DNA of 64,000 nt from Acinetobacter nosocomialis (GTDB lineage Bacteria > Pseudomonadota > Gammaproteobacteria > Pseudomonadales > Moraxellaceae). Location: the NCBI GenBank assembly GCA_025736915.1, contig CP107049.1, positions 1,860,001-1,924,000 of the forward strand. The letters run 5' to 3'. The position numbers were made by a program, and so were the translations under genes. The notes below the pieces were generated by a model. The model was not told the origin of the DNA. It saw only the letters and a program-made list of their open reading frames with translations, and searched no databases. This document shows positions 49,661 through 58,904 of the stretch, piece after piece (within the stretch, counting starts at the first letter, position 1; each line of letters opens with the position of its first letter).

Positions 49661-50380
49661 ATGTTAAAACAAACCTTGCTCTATACTGGTAAAGCAAAAT
49701 CTGTATATGAAACAGACAATGCCGACCATCTGATTTTAGTCTTTCGTGATGATGCCTCTGCGTTCAATGGCGAAAAAATCGAACAACTAGATCGTAAAGG
49801 CAAGGTGAACAACCGTTTTAACGCCTTCATCATGGAAAAACTTGCTGAAGCAGGTATCGAAACGCATTTTGAAAAATTGCTTTCTCCAACTGAAGTTCTT
49901 GTTAAAAAACTTCAAATGATTCCTGTTGAATGCGTAATTCGTAACTACGCAGCGGGTTCTTTATGCCGTCGTTTAGGTGTAGAAGAAGGTAAAGAACTTA
50001 CTCCTCCTACATTTGAATTGTTCTACAAAGATGATGGCCTAGGCGATCCAATGGTTAACGAATCTCAAGCGATTGCCTTAGGTTGGGCGACTGCTGAACA
50101 GTTAGAACAAATGAAAGTGTTAACTTATAAAGTAAATGATGTATTGAAAGCATTATTTGCTGAAGGCAACATGATCTTGGTGGACTTCAAACTTGAATTT
50201 GGTGTTTTCCATGACCGTATCGTACTTGGTGATGAATTCTCTCCAGACGGTTGCCGTTTATGGGATAAAGACACGAAGAAGAAACTCGACAAAGACCGTT
50301 TCCGTCAAGGTTTAGGCGGTGTTGTTGAAGCGTATGAAGAAGTTGCTTCTCGTTTAGGTGTAGATTTATCTGACATCTAA
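49661..50380 (+). CDS. purC: Phosphoribosylaminoimidazole-succinocarboxamide synthase
   Basis: Purine synthesis step adding aspartate to CAIR. Motifs [40 protein letters not shown] and [12 protein letters not shown] are all present. The length of 239 aa is typical. Confidence 0.97.
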   Translation: MLKQTLLYTGKAKSVYETDNADHLILVFRDDASAFNGEKIEQLDRKGKVNNRFNAFIMEKLAEAGIETHFEKLLSPTEVLVKKLQMIPVECVIRNYAAGSLCRRLGVEEGKELTPPTFELFYKDDGLGDPMVNESQAIALGWATAEQLEQMKVLTYKVNDVLKALFAEGNMILVDFKLEFGVFHDRIVLGDEFSPDGCRLWDKDTKKKLDKDRFRQGLGGVVEAYEEVASRLGVDLSDI

Positions 50381-50394
50381 TTCGCCAGCTTCAT

Positions 50395-50425
50395 AAAAAA
50401 ACCGAGCATTTCCGCTCGGTTTTTT
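50395..50425 (+). terminator. Intrinsic terminator of purC
   Basis: AAAAAACCGAGC/GCTCGGTTTTTT with loop ATTTCC. Confidence 0.93.
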
Positions 50426-50558
50426 ATTTTCATGTCCCTAAATTTAGGAAAAGTAGACAGATTTGTATATTTAATTAAATTATGACTTGCACAATATAAA
50501 AGCAAAGCACTAAAATCTAAAAAAACACTAATTGCATCACAATAATTAAATTTAAAGT

Positions 50559-50774
50559 ATGGTGAATTTTATGGAACTATTTAAGCCTGAAAAGAGATTA
50601 ATGAATCACTCGATACATTTTGGTGAAAATCCATTAGTGATTTTATCTAATTTTAGCGATTCCGCTTTGAAACAAGGTTGGAGCGAAGCTGAAGTAGAAA
50701 CCGTCATTTCTGAAGCTTCTCAAGGTGACTATATGAAACTCATACGCACATTGAGAACATATACCTTGCTTTAA
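50559..50774 (+). CDS. Small conserved-looking protein, unknown function
   Basis: 71 residues (67 if the ATG at 50571 is used, which has GGTG upstream). The C-terminal half GWSEAEVETVISEASQGDY followed by LIRTLRTY is a helical pattern I associate with small bacterial proteins of unknown role; no assignment. It ends 30 bases before a decayed rarA fragment on the other strand. Confidence 0.6.
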   Translation: MVNFMELFKPEKRLMNHSIHFGENPLVILSNFSDSALKQGWSEAEVETVISEASQGDYMKLIRTLRTYTLL

Positions 50775-51086
50775 TCATCTACATGACTATAAGCACACAT
50801 AACCAACTTCTCGCTGGTTTCTGAATCGTTCACAGAACTTGCTCGTCTTTAACTCAGGCGACAAATAGTCTTGTTATACAAAGTACTCTCTATCTCTGCT
50901 TAGATTTAACCGTCCTATCTGGTTAATTGCTTTTATTCGCATATTATTTTGTTTACCGCCGTATCATTCAATTTATAAAAAGACACATAAAGCTGTTAGG
51001 AATAAACTGGATTTATGCCGAATGCTGCCTTAACAATAAATAAAAATAATAAATAGAAAATATTTATTCAGTGAGGAGCAAACCTG
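50775..51086. other. Intergenic region with rarA remnant
   Basis: 312 bases without an intact gene. Positions 50805-50888 are a relic of the rarA 3' end (see separate entry). The rest is AT-rich and holds the promoter of the channel gene downstream. Confidence 0.6.
50805..50888 (-). pseudogene. Remnant of the rarA 3' end
   Basis: Read on the minus strand in one frame, 28 codons align with the C-terminal part of RarA encoded at 51938-53203: QDYLSPELK versus QDYLPPELK, and RNQREV versus RNKREV, with 18 identical positions and one internal stop. It is decayed and has no start. It lies on the far side of the channel gene 51087-51923, in the same orientation as rarA. Confidence 0.85.
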
Positions 51087-51923
51087 ATGGATCATGAAAT
51101 AGAGGAAAAAAAGGTCGAGCAAACCTTAAGCTGGCGTGAAAAAATGGCAGTAGAAGAACATGAGAAACTGTCACCCCGTTTAGTCTATGAAATTATCCGC
51201 CGTGATGGTGCAGAAGAACTGGATCGACCAACAGCTGCACTGATCTTTTCAGGCATTGCAGCAGGTCTGGTTATCAGTTTTTCATTTGTATTTAAAGCGA
51301 TTATTGCCTCTTATATCCCAACTGATGCGATCTGGACAGATTTAATCACCAATTTCGGTTATACCACTGGCTTTCTAATTGCCATTTTGGGCCACATGCA
51401 GCTCTTTACCGAAAATACCATTACTACAGTTGTGCCCTTATTTAAGCCCTTTACCTTGGACAAATTAAGAGCCGTGGGCCGTTTATGGGGGATTGTGTTT
51501 CTATGCAATATCATTGGAACAGCTTTGGCGAGTTTATTCTTCCTGACCACTGACCTGTTTACTCCAGACATTGATAAAGCATTAGATGAACTCGCACATC
51601 ATGTTGCATCTTTTTCTGCAATCCAGAACCTGCTTAAAGGGGTTATGTCGGGACTTTTAATTGCCGCATTGGTCTGGATGCTACCTTCGGTCAGCAATAA
51701 ATTCCTACTCATCTTTTTCATGACTTATCTGATAGGACTAGGCGACTTTACCCACGTTGTCGTTGGCTCTACCGAAATGTCCTATCTGGTCTGGCAAGGA
51801 GAGGCTTCTATTGGCGAATATCTATTTAATTTTCTAATCCCAACCACCATTGGCAATATTATTGGTGGTACAGGCGTGTTTACTCTGCTGATTTATGGTC
51901 AGGTCACTGAAGAATTGGAATAG
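51087..51923 (+). CDS. Formate/nitrite transporter family protein (YfdC-like)
   Basis: FNT-family inner-membrane channel, 278 aa, with six membrane segments after a charged cytoplasmic N-terminus of about 50 residues. TGFLIAILGHMQLFTENT and the later GDFTHVVVGS pattern match the YfdC branch rather than FocA/NirC, so formate or nitrite as the substrate is not established. Strong GAGGAG site before the ATG. Flanked by rarA and a rarA remnant, which indicates insertion by recombination. Confidence 0.85.
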   Translation: MDHEIEEKKVEQTLSWREKMAVEEHEKLSPRLVYEIIRRDGAEELDRPTAALIFSGIAAGLVISFSFVFKAIIASYIPTDAIWTDLITNFGYTTGFLIAILGHMQLFTENTITTVVPLFKPFTLDKLRAVGRLWGIVFLCNIIGTALASLFFLTTDLFTPDIDKALDELAHHVASFSAIQNLLKGVMSGLLIAALVWMLPSVSNKFLLIFFMTYLIGLGDFTHVVVGSTEMSYLVWQGEASIGEYLFNFLIPTTIGNIIGGTGVFTLLIYGQVTEELE

Positions 51924-51926
51924 CAA

Positions 51927-51947
51927 GGAGCAATAAACTATTGCTCC
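51927..51947. terminator. Hairpin between channel gene and rarA
   Basis: Perfect 9-bp stem GGAGCAATA/TATTGCTCC with loop AAC, overlapping the rarA stop codon. There is no T tract on either strand, so termination efficiency is doubtful. Confidence 0.5.
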
Positions 51948-53203
51948 TGCTGCCATCTGCGTTGCTGTAAGCGCTCGCCTTCAACCTCACGCTTGTTTCT
52001 TGCCGACTCGTAGAGTTTGGTTCCCTTTAACTCAGGAGGCAAATAGTCTTGCAGCACAAAGTGCTCTGGATAGTCATGAGGATAGAGATAATTAATTCCA
52101 TAACCTTGCTGTTTCATCAGCTTGGTCGGTGCATTTCTCAAGTGTAAAGGCACTGGTAAATTTGCCGTTTTCTCAGCAAGTTCTAAAGCTCGATTAATCG
52201 CTAAATAGGTACTATTACTTTTTGCACTTGTTGCTAAATAAACCGCTGTTTGGCCCAGAATAATTCGACCCTCAGGCATACCCACCGCTTGTACAGAGCG
52301 GAAACATTCACCTGCAAGCAATAGCGCATTTGGATTCGAATTCCCAATGTCTTCTGAAGCTGCAATCAGCATACGTCTTGCAATAAAAACCGGATCTTCC
52401 CCGCCTTTAAGCATCCGCGCCATCCAGTACAAGGCTGCATCTGGATCACTACCACGAATCGATTTGATAAAGGCAGAAACGAGGTCGTAATGCTGCTCAC
52501 CCGATTTGTCATAACGTGCAATATTTTGCTGAGCGACTTTTACCACTACAGCATTGGTAATGGTATTTTCAATTTCTGGCTCAAAAGTACTCGCAATTAA
52601 GTCTAGTAAATTAAGCGCTTTACGGGCATCGCCTGCCGCAAACTGTAAAAGAGCATCGTACTCTTCAATATGAATATAACGTTCTTTTAAGAATTTATCG
52701 GCTTGAAGTGCGTTGTTGAGTAACGTCTGAATTGCATCACTGTCTAAGCTATTTAAGGTATAGACCTGACAACGTGATAAAAGCGCACTATTCACTTCAA
52801 AAGACGGGTTCTCAGTCGTCGCGCCAATTAAGGTAATTTTGCCTTTTTCTACCGCACCTAATAATGCATCTTGCTGAGATTTATTAAAGCGATGGATTTC
52901 GTCAATAAAAACTACAGGGGTCAGTAAGTCACCACTTTCTGCAATCACTTCACGTAATTCTTTTACGCCCGTATTAAGCGCAGATAAGCTTACAAATGGG
53001 CGATCTATCGCTTGAGCTAAAAGCAAAGCAATTGTCGTTTTACCGACGCCTGGCGGCCCCCAAAAAATAATAGAAGGCAAATGTCCCTGATCAATCATTT
53101 GACGTAAAGGTGCATGTTCACCTAACAAATGATCTTGCCCAATAATTTCAGACAAGTCTCTCGGGCGCAGGCGTTCAGGAAGTGGAATATGGGTGTCTGA
53201 CAT
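51938..53203 (-). CDS. rarA: Replication-associated recombination protein A
   Basis: AAA+ clamp-loader-like ATPase (also MgsA) acting at stalled forks. RPRDLSEIIGQDHLLG at the N-terminus, Walker A GPPGVGKTT, Walker B VVFIDEIHRFNKSQQD, sensor-1 GATTENPSF, and the C-terminal tetramerisation domain with MPEGRI and the LAINRALELAE region. 421 aa. A relic of its 3' end is found about 1.05 kb further left. Confidence 0.96.
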   Translation of the reverse strand: MSDTHIPLPERLRPRDLSEIIGQDHLLGEHAPLRQMIDQGHLPSIIFWGPPGVGKTTIALLLAQAIDRPFVSLSALNTGVKELREVIAESGDLLTPVVFIDEIHRFNKSQQDALLGAVEKGKITLIGATTENPSFEVNSALLSRCQVYTLNSLDSDAIQTLLNNALQADKFLKERYIHIEEYDALLQFAAGDARKALNLLDLIASTFEPEIENTITNAVVVKVAQQNIARYDKSGEQHYDLVSAFIKSIRGSDPDAALYWMARMLKGGEDPVFIARRMLIAASEDIGNSNPNALLLAGECFRSVQAVGMPEGRIILGQTAVYLATSAKSNSTYLAINRALELAEKTANLPVPLHLRNAPTKLMKQQGYGINYLYPHDYPEHFVLQDYLPPELKGTKLYESARNKREVEGERLQQRRWQQEQ

Positions 53204-53308
53204 CTCAAATAGCTTTATCGTCTTTTCACTATAGTCTATTGTGTCTCACAGAAATCTACAATTTGAATCTATGAGACACATCCTTTATTTACAGGCGAAC
53301 TCGAGGCC

Positions 53309-54481
53309 TTAAGAGAGTTTCTTACTCAGCTTCAGTAGACGGGCTTTTGGACCGTCTTCAATCACCCAAATTGAACCGTCTTGTGCTTCATGTAAACCAC
53401 GAATACGTTGCTTCATTTCTAATCTCTGCACTTCTTTTACGGGCTTATGCTCTAAATCTACAACTACAATGGCTTCGGAAGATAATCCGCCAATTAAGGC
53501 TTTATTTTGCCATGCAGGAAATTGTTGTCCGCGATAAATAATTAAGCTCGACGGTGAGATTACAGGAGTCCAGTCTATCTCAGGTGCTTTAAATTCAGGA
53601 CGAGTGTGATGGTCTGGAATAGGTTGACCTGAATAATGGTCACCATTTGAGACAATTGGATAACCATAATTTTCACCTTTGGTAATAATATTAAGCTCAT
53701 CACCACCTTTAGGTCCCATCTCAACTACCCAGAGCTGTCCTTGGCGATCAAAAGCCATACCTAAGGGATTACGGTGTCCAAGTGACCATATTTCCGCAGT
53801 GACTCCGCCTTGCTGATAAAAAGGGTTATCTACGGCAGCTGAACCGTCATCATTTAAACGCAGAATTTTACCCAAGTTACTTCTCATGTCTTGGGCAGGG
53901 TCAAACTTTTGGCGCTCACCTGAACTCACCCACAGCTTACCATCTGTGCCAAAAAGCATACGATGCCCATAATGGCCTTGCCCTGAGACTTTAGGCACCT
54001 GCTGCCAAATTTGTTTTATATCAGTAAGTTTTGGCTGATTGGGGTTAGATAAATCTAATTTTGCACGTGAAATTACTGCACCAGATCCGCCTTGCCCTTT
54101 GGCTGCATAACTGAGATATATCCAGTGATTTTTGGCAAAGTCTGGGTGTAGAGCAACATCCCCTAAACCGCCCTGTCCGCCATAGTTCACCGCTGGAACA
54201 CCCTGAACATCTAGCACTTGTTTATTTTGGGGATTAAAAATTTTTAATTTGCCTTGTCGTTCAGTGACGAGTAAACGTTGGTCTGGCAAGCTGGTAATCG
54301 CCCAAGGTTCATTAAAATGTGCAACTGCCTCTATCTGATAAGTTTGTTTGGCAGCACTGGATTGCTCTGTTTTTGCAGTTGTATTTTGTTCAGGATTTTT
54401 TGAATTAGTATTATTGGAGCCACAGGCCATTAATAATAAGAAGCTACTGCATAACAAGGGGGCTGCTAGTCGTCTCATCAT
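53309..54481 (-). CDS. PQQ-dependent aldose dehydrogenase, lipoprotein
   Basis: Soluble-type PQQ sugar dehydrogenase of the Asd/YliI family, a six-bladed beta-propeller. Lipobox LMAC with Cys20 predicts membrane anchoring. Motifs NEPWAITSLPDQRLLVTER region, GGLGDVALHPDF, SGERQKFDP (calcium/PQQ contacts), GHRNPLGMAFD and the histidine in GQGHYGHRM are characteristic. 390 aa. It oxidises aldoses in the periplasm if PQQ is available. Monocistronic. Confidence 0.85.
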   Translation of the reverse strand: MMRRLAAPLLCSSFLLLMACGSNNTNSKNPEQNTTAKTEQSSAAKQTYQIEAVAHFNEPWAITSLPDQRLLVTERQGKLKIFNPQNKQVLDVQGVPAVNYGGQGGLGDVALHPDFAKNHWIYLSYAAKGQGGSGAVISRAKLDLSNPNQPKLTDIKQIWQQVPKVSGQGHYGHRMLFGTDGKLWVSSGERQKFDPAQDMRSNLGKILRLNDDGSAAVDNPFYQQGGVTAEIWSLGHRNPLGMAFDRQGQLWVVEMGPKGGDELNIITKGENYGYPIVSNGDHYSGQPIPDHHTRPEFKAPEIDWTPVISPSSLIIYRGQQFPAWQNKALIGGLSSEAIVVVDLEHKPVKEVQRLEMKQRIRGLHEAQDGSIWVIEDGPKARLLKLSKKLS

Positions 54482-54589
54482 TTTTATCTCCTTTTGCTTT
54501 TATTTTTATATAACGGAGATCATTAAAAAATTTACGATAAAAGTGTTACTTTATTATACGCTGTAATTTAAATACCCATCGGGAGCGTA

Positions 54590-55048
54590 TTAACGCACCC
54601 AACGCACTACATAATCTTCTAAATCATCTTCATGTACATCAGTTTCAGGAATACAACGTCCTGCAACCGACTTTTTCGCCTTAACGACACTTTGTCTCGT
54701 ACCCGTATTTAAATAATGCCAAGAAGGTAAATTCTTGCCTTCATTCAAACGTTTATAGGCACAGCTTGATGGTAACCAATGAATGGTTTTTAAGCTTTCT
54801 GGCGTCAGTTGCAAACAGTCAGGTACTTGCTGTTGACGGTTTGAATAATCCGAGCAACGCCCTGTGCTGCAATCGAGTAACTTACACGCTACCTTGGTGT
54901 AAGCCACCTCATGGGTATCTTCATCTTCTAGCTTAACCAAACAGCATAAACCACACCCATCACACAAAGCTTCCCACTCAGCCTGTGTCAGCTGCTCTAG
55001 CGTGTAATTTTTCCAAAACATTGGACGAAGTGAGGTCTCGGTAGACAT
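54590..55048 (-). CDS. YcgN family cysteine cluster protein
   Basis: 152-residue UPF0260/YcgN protein. Eight cysteines near the N-terminus (CDGCGLCCL at about 29-37, then CKLLDC and GRCSDY) form a probable Fe-S or zinc cluster of the CxxCxxxCC type. Function not established. It precedes nothing on its strand; the DUF1328 gene is divergent. Confidence 0.85.
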   Translation of the reverse strand: MSTETSLRPMFWKNYTLEQLTQAEWEALCDGCGLCCLVKLEDEDTHEVAYTKVACKLLDCSTGRCSDYSNRQQQVPDCLQLTPESLKTIHWLPSSCAYKRLNEGKNLPSWHYLNTGTRQSVVKAKKSVAGRCIPETDVHEDDLEDYVVRWVR

Positions 55049-55242
55049 AAGTTTTTAACAGCTATGTAGATAAAGCAAAGTGAGATTATAGCATTGAACT
55101 AGACTGGGCTTAAGAAAATAAGCCGTATTTTTGGCATCACAAAATGATTGTTTAATATACATTTCAACCACATAAACGACACATTTCGTGCAAAAAACAC
55201 GCTATATAGTAAAAAGACAATGAAAAATAAGGAGGACAGCAT

Positions 55243-55401
55243 ATGTTCCGTTGGGCAATAATTTTTGCAGTGATTGCACTCATTGCCAGTCTATTAGGGT
55301 TTGGTGGTGTTGCAGGGTTATCTAAAGACTTTGCCGTGATTTTATTAGTGATCGCTGTAATTCTCGCTGTTATTGGTTTCATTTCGCGAGGCCGAACCTA
55401 A
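55243..55401 (+). CDS. DUF1328 small membrane protein (YtjA-like)
   Basis: 52 residues: [20 protein letters not shown] followed by [16 protein letters not shown] and ending ISRGRT. Two membrane segments separated by a Gly-rich turn, typical of DUF1328/UPF0391 proteins such as E. coli YtjA. Strong RBS AAGGAGG before the ATG and a good terminator just after, so this short gene is well supported. Function unknown. Confidence 0.9.
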   Translation: MFRWAIIFAVIALIASLLGFGGVAGLSKDFAVILLVIAVILAVIGFISRGRT

Positions 55402-55419
55402 TTTAATCATGACCATATC

Positions 55420-55449
55420 AAAAAGAAGGAACTCGTTCCTTCTTTTTTA
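55420..55449 (+). terminator. Intrinsic terminator of the DUF1328 gene
   Basis: AAAAGAAGGAAC/GTTCCTTCTTTT with a two-base apparent loop and T6. Confidence 0.9.
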
Positions 55450-55571
55450 TTGGCTGATTGTTTCTATGTTTTTCTTTTGATGTAGATTTTTACATAGTTA
55501 TTCATATGACTTTTATTTTTTATGCTTTAATCAAGCGTATTTAAATCAAGTTAAATTTCAGGATTAATGTC

Positions 55572-56309
55572 ATGAGTACAGCAATTAAAACCCGTGAAAT
55601 TCAATATACTGCACCAGATGGCAGCCATTTAATTGGTTACTTTGCAGCTCCAGAGAGTGAAAGCCCTGTAGCTGGTGTCATTATTGGTCCTGAGTGGTGG
55701 GGTCGTAACGAATACACTGAACAACGTGCGCGTGAACTTGCTGAACACGGTTATGCTGCGCTTGCAATCGATATGTATGGCGATAAAAAAGTGACTACGA
55801 CTGCAGCTCAAGCTTACGAATGGATGATGCAGACATTTGAAGAGTTAGACACGGTGACTGACCGCGCTAATGCAGGGCTTCAAACTTTAGCTGCTCAACC
55901 AGAAGTGAACAGTGAAAAACTTGCAGCGATAGGTTTTTGCTATGGTGGCAAAGTGGTACTCGATCTAGCTCGCTCAGGTGCTCCTCTCAAAGCAATTGCG
56001 ACATTCCATGGCACATTGACACCTAAGGCTCCTGCTCAAAAAGGCAACATTCAAGGTGAAGTTTTAGTTCTACATGGTGAACTAGACAGCATGGTCACCT
56101 TAGAAGATGTTGCTAATTTTGAAAAAGAGATGCAAGCTGCTGAGGTTAAACATGAAGTAGTGGTTTTAAAGGATGCTAAACATGGCTTTAGTAACCCGCT
56201 TGCAGATGAAAGAGCTAAAGCGAATGGTGTCGACCTTGGCTACAACAGCGAAGCGGAAAAACAAGGCCTTGCTAAAATGTACGCTTTATTAGAACGTACT
56301 TTAAAATAA
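55572..56309 (+). CDS. Dienelactone hydrolase family protein
   Basis: Alpha/beta-hydrolase with a cysteine nucleophile in GFCYGG (about residue 122), aspartate near LHGELDSMV and histidine in DAKHGFSNP, the DLH triad. 245 aa, no signal peptide. Substrate not predictable; true dienelactone hydrolases lie in chlorocatechol clusters, and none is present here. A 10-bp hairpin GGAGCAAATG/CATTTGCTCC (56323-56354) follows but lacks a T tract. Confidence 0.85.
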   Translation: MSTAIKTREIQYTAPDGSHLIGYFAAPESESPVAGVIIGPEWWGRNEYTEQRARELAEHGYAALAIDMYGDKKVTTTAAQAYEWMMQTFEELDTVTDRANAGLQTLAAQPEVNSEKLAAIGFCYGGKVVLDLARSGAPLKAIATFHGTLTPKAPAQKGNIQGEVLVLHGELDSMVTLEDVANFEKEMQAAEVKHEVVVLKDAKHGFSNPLADERAKANGVDLGYNSEAEKQGLAKMYALLERTLK

Positions 56310-56496
56310 AAGAAGCAAATTTGGAGCAAATGGTTCTTTTTTCGCATTTGCTCCCTTAAATCTTTATGACTTTGCAATATTTTTCCTGTATTTTTTAAAC
56401 CATACTTCAATAAATATACTCCCGTTGAGCTAGAGCAAAGCCTAGTCTTATTTCCCGCACTCGGGGTTTAATGGAATAACATGAGAGGATACAACA

Positions 56497-56859
56497 ATGA
56501 CTGACAAGAAATGTCCGTATTGCAATTTTGATGAATATGACATCATTGATAAGAATGAATTTGCTGTAATTTTACCTGACCCAAATCTATTGTCTAAAGG
56601 CCATTGTGTTGTAACGCCACTGCGCCATGTAAGCTCGTTTTTTGACATTACCTCTAAAGAACATGAAAGCTTACTGACACTTCTTGAAATTGCCCGTCAT
56701 GAAACACAGCTTCGTCATCAACCAGCTGGTTTCCATATTGGCTTTAATGATGGTGAAGTATTTGGCCAGACTTCCGACCATTTCCACATTCATGTCATTC
56801 CTTACTATAAAAACCAACCGTTGAAACTTGATCAACGTTGGGGCGTAAAAGAGGATTAA
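56497..56859 (+). CDS. HIT family hydrolase
   Basis: Histidine-triad nucleotide-binding protein, 120 aa. The triad HFHIHVIP near residues 92-99 is followed by the family C-terminus. An N-terminal CPYC motif (6-9) precedes the fold and may bind zinc together with a later histidine. Nucleotidyl hydrolase or transferase activity is expected; substrate unknown. Terminator follows. Confidence 0.88.
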   Translation: MTDKKCPYCNFDEYDIIDKNEFAVILPDPNLLSKGHCVVTPLRHVSSFFDITSKEHESLLTLLEIARHETQLRHQPAGFHIGFNDGEVFGQTSDHFHIHVIPYYKNQPLKLDQRWGVKED

Positions 56860-56878
56860 TCCTTTTTATGCTGAAAAT

Positions 56879-56912
56879 AGAGACTACTCGTTTTAAAGTA
56901 GTCTCTGTTTTA
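56879..56912 (+). terminator. Intrinsic terminator of the HIT gene
   Basis: AGAGACTACT/AGTAGTCTCT with an 8-base loop, followed by GTTTT. Confidence 0.8.
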
Positions 56913-57000
56913 ACAGGCTCGTTCTGATTGCTTGCCTTAAACAAAACTTCTCCCCAATTTCAGCTATAATTTAGCCCTTACTTTTCTTCTATAGCTGTTC

Positions 57001-58035
57001 ATGCCTGAATTTTCTTTTTCTGATGCCCTCTTAAACTGGTTCGATCAACATGGTCGTCATGATTTGCCATGGCAAGTCGCAGATGATCCATACAAAGTTT
57101 GGGTTTCTGAAATTATGCTACAGCAGACTCAGGTAAAAACAGTTCTGCAATATTTTGACCGCTTCATGGAACGCTTTCCAACGGTAGACGCTTTAGGTCA
57201 TGCAACTTGGGATGAAGTCGCCCCTTATTGGGCAGGTCTAGGCTATTACGCTCGTGCCCGCAATTTGCATAAAGCCGCTGGTCTTATAGCACAGCAAGGT
57301 AAGTTCCCTGAAACCCTAGAAGAATGGATTGCACTACCCGGCATTGGTCGCTCGACCGCAGGCGCGCTCATGTCTTTAGGTTTACGTCAGTACGGCGTGA
57401 TTATGGATGGCAACGTGAAACGTGTTTTAGCTCGCTTCTTTGCTATTGAAGATGACTTAAGCAAACCACAACATGAACGTGAAATGTGGAAACTCGCTGA
57501 AGAGCTTTGCCCGACACATCGCAACCATGACTACACGCAAGCGATTATGGACTTGGGCGCAACCATCTGTACGCCTAAAAAACCGCTTTGTTTATATTGT
57601 CCAATGCAAGCTCATTGTCAGGCTTACCAGCAAGGTTTAGAACAAGAATTACCTTTTAAAAAACCGAAAAAAACACCGCCTGTAAAAACAGCAGATGTTC
57701 TTATTATTCAGTGTGAAGATGAGTGGTTGTGGCAACAACGCCCAGCTCATGGCCTATGGGGTGGTTTATTCTGTTTACCTATTTTAGAAAATGAACATGA
57801 ACGACTGAACATAAGCCAGCAATTTAAACTACAGCCTCAAGCTCAAACTTTTCAGATCAGCCATAGCTTCACTCACTTCACATGGTTACTTAATGCTCAT
57901 GTGTTCCACGTGGAACCTGATCAAAAAGAACATTTGGCGATTGAACTTGAAGGCCAATGGCTGAGTCCGGAACAGGCCATTGCCAAAGGTGTACCAACTG
58001 CTATGAAAAAATTGATCTCGACAAGCCGTTCATGA
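57001..58035 (+). CDS. mutY: A/G-specific adenine glycosylase
   Basis: Base-excision repair enzyme removing adenine opposite 8-oxoguanine. Catalytic E37 (SEIMLQQTQV), helix-hairpin-helix LPGIGRSTAGAL (112-123), catalytic D136 (MDGNVKRVL), and the 4Fe-4S ligands C190, C197, C200, C206 in exact C-x6-C-x2-C-x5-C spacing. The C-terminal NUDIX-like domain (about 225-340) reads the 8-oxoG strand. 344 aa. Confidence 0.97.
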   Translation: MPEFSFSDALLNWFDQHGRHDLPWQVADDPYKVWVSEIMLQQTQVKTVLQYFDRFMERFPTVDALGHATWDEVAPYWAGLGYYARARNLHKAAGLIAQQGKFPETLEEWIALPGIGRSTAGALMSLGLRQYGVIMDGNVKRVLARFFAIEDDLSKPQHEREMWKLAEELCPTHRNHDYTQAIMDLGATICTPKKPLCLYCPMQAHCQAYQQGLEQELPFKKPKKTPPVKTADVLIIQCEDEWLWQQRPAHGLWGGLFCLPILENEHERLNISQQFKLQPQAQTFQISHSFTHFTWLLNAHVFHVEPDQKEHLAIELEGQWLSPEQAIAKGVPTAMKKLISTSRS

Positions 58036-58082
58036 CATAGTGGTCAAAATAATTTTGATATAACTATGACAGGGAGTATTTT

Positions 58083-58619
58083 GTGCGACGTTTTGTTTCT
58101 CATTTCTCACTTGGTTTTCTTATTATTCTATTGGCTGCCTGTGCCAGCGCACCTAAAAAACCTACACCTCTGTCACCCGCTCAAATTAGTAAGCTCGAGA
58201 GTATGCAACTTCCAAATCGACTTCCAGTTCCGGTAAAAGGTGTCGATCGAGAAGAACTAAAAGATACGTGGGGTGCAGCACGCAGTCAGGGCCGTAGCCA
58301 CGAAGGCATTGATATTTTGGCTCCACGTGGAACCAAAGTGTATAGCACAACCGAAGGACTAGTTGCCGATCTTCGTAATAACAACTTGGGTGGCAAAGTC
58401 ATCTGGATTTTAGGCCCAGCGGGAACATGGCATTATTATGCTCATCTTGATGGTCACAAGCGTGGCTTAAGTGTTGGTGACTATGTCAAAAAAGGCGATT
58501 TAATTGGCTATGTCGGCAATACGGGCAATGCACGTTATACTTCACCTCATCTCCACTATGGTCTTTATCTAAATGGTAAAGGACGTGGTGCTGTTAACCC
58601 TTATTCATATTTACGCTAG
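58083..58619 (+). CDS. M23 family metallopeptidase lipoprotein
   Basis: Lipoprotein (lipobox LAAC, Cys about residue 20) with an M23/LytM domain (about 70-178): SHEGIDILAP supplies His and Asp ligands and SPHLHYGL the third histidine, so the zinc site looks complete and peptidoglycan endopeptidase activity is plausible. GTG start with AGGGAG six bases upstream. Followed after 9 bases by a small ORF, probably co-transcribed. Confidence 0.88.
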   Translation: MRRFVSHFSLGFLIILLAACASAPKKPTPLSPAQISKLESMQLPNRLPVPVKGVDREELKDTWGAARSQGRSHEGIDILAPRGTKVYSTTEGLVADLRNNNLGGKVIWILGPAGTWHYYAHLDGHKRGLSVGDYVKKGDLIGYVGNTGNARYTSPHLHYGLYLNGKGRGAVNPYSYLR

Positions 58620-58628
58620 GAACATTTT

Positions 58629-58874
58629 ATGTCGGAAGCGCTGATCAATCGCTTAGTAGAGTTTGCCGAATCTGGCAACCAGCAAAAGATCATTTTAAAT
58701 GGCAATAGCTATCAAGGCTGGATCATGGAAATCAGCGATGATGCCCTACTGATCAGTACCGGTTTTTCAGATAAAGTTGGCAAAGATTTTTGGCTAAAGT
58801 TTGAAGACTTAACTCAAGCCGAACTGTATTATTGGGATACTCGCCCAAATGAATGGGTGCTATTTAAACTTTAA
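58629..58874 (+). CDS. Small protein, unknown function
   Basis: 81 residues, acidic, no signal peptide. Residues 18-60 (KIILNGNSYQGWIMEISDDALLIS and on) resemble the strand pattern of Sm-like or other small beta-barrels, but I cannot assign a family. AGGA precedes the ATG. It lies between the M23 lipoprotein gene and tag, all on one strand with short gaps. Confidence 0.65.
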   Translation: MSEALINRLVEFAESGNQQKIILNGNSYQGWIMEISDDALLISTGFSDKVGKDFWLKFEDLTQAELYYWDTRPNEWVLFKL

Positions 58875-58904
58875 AATTCCAAGATAAATATAAGGAGCAT
58901 CATC

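Noticed and set aside
56323..56354. Terminator after the dienelactone hydrolase gene
   Set aside because: Good 10-bp stem but no T tract on the plus strand; noted only within the gene entry.
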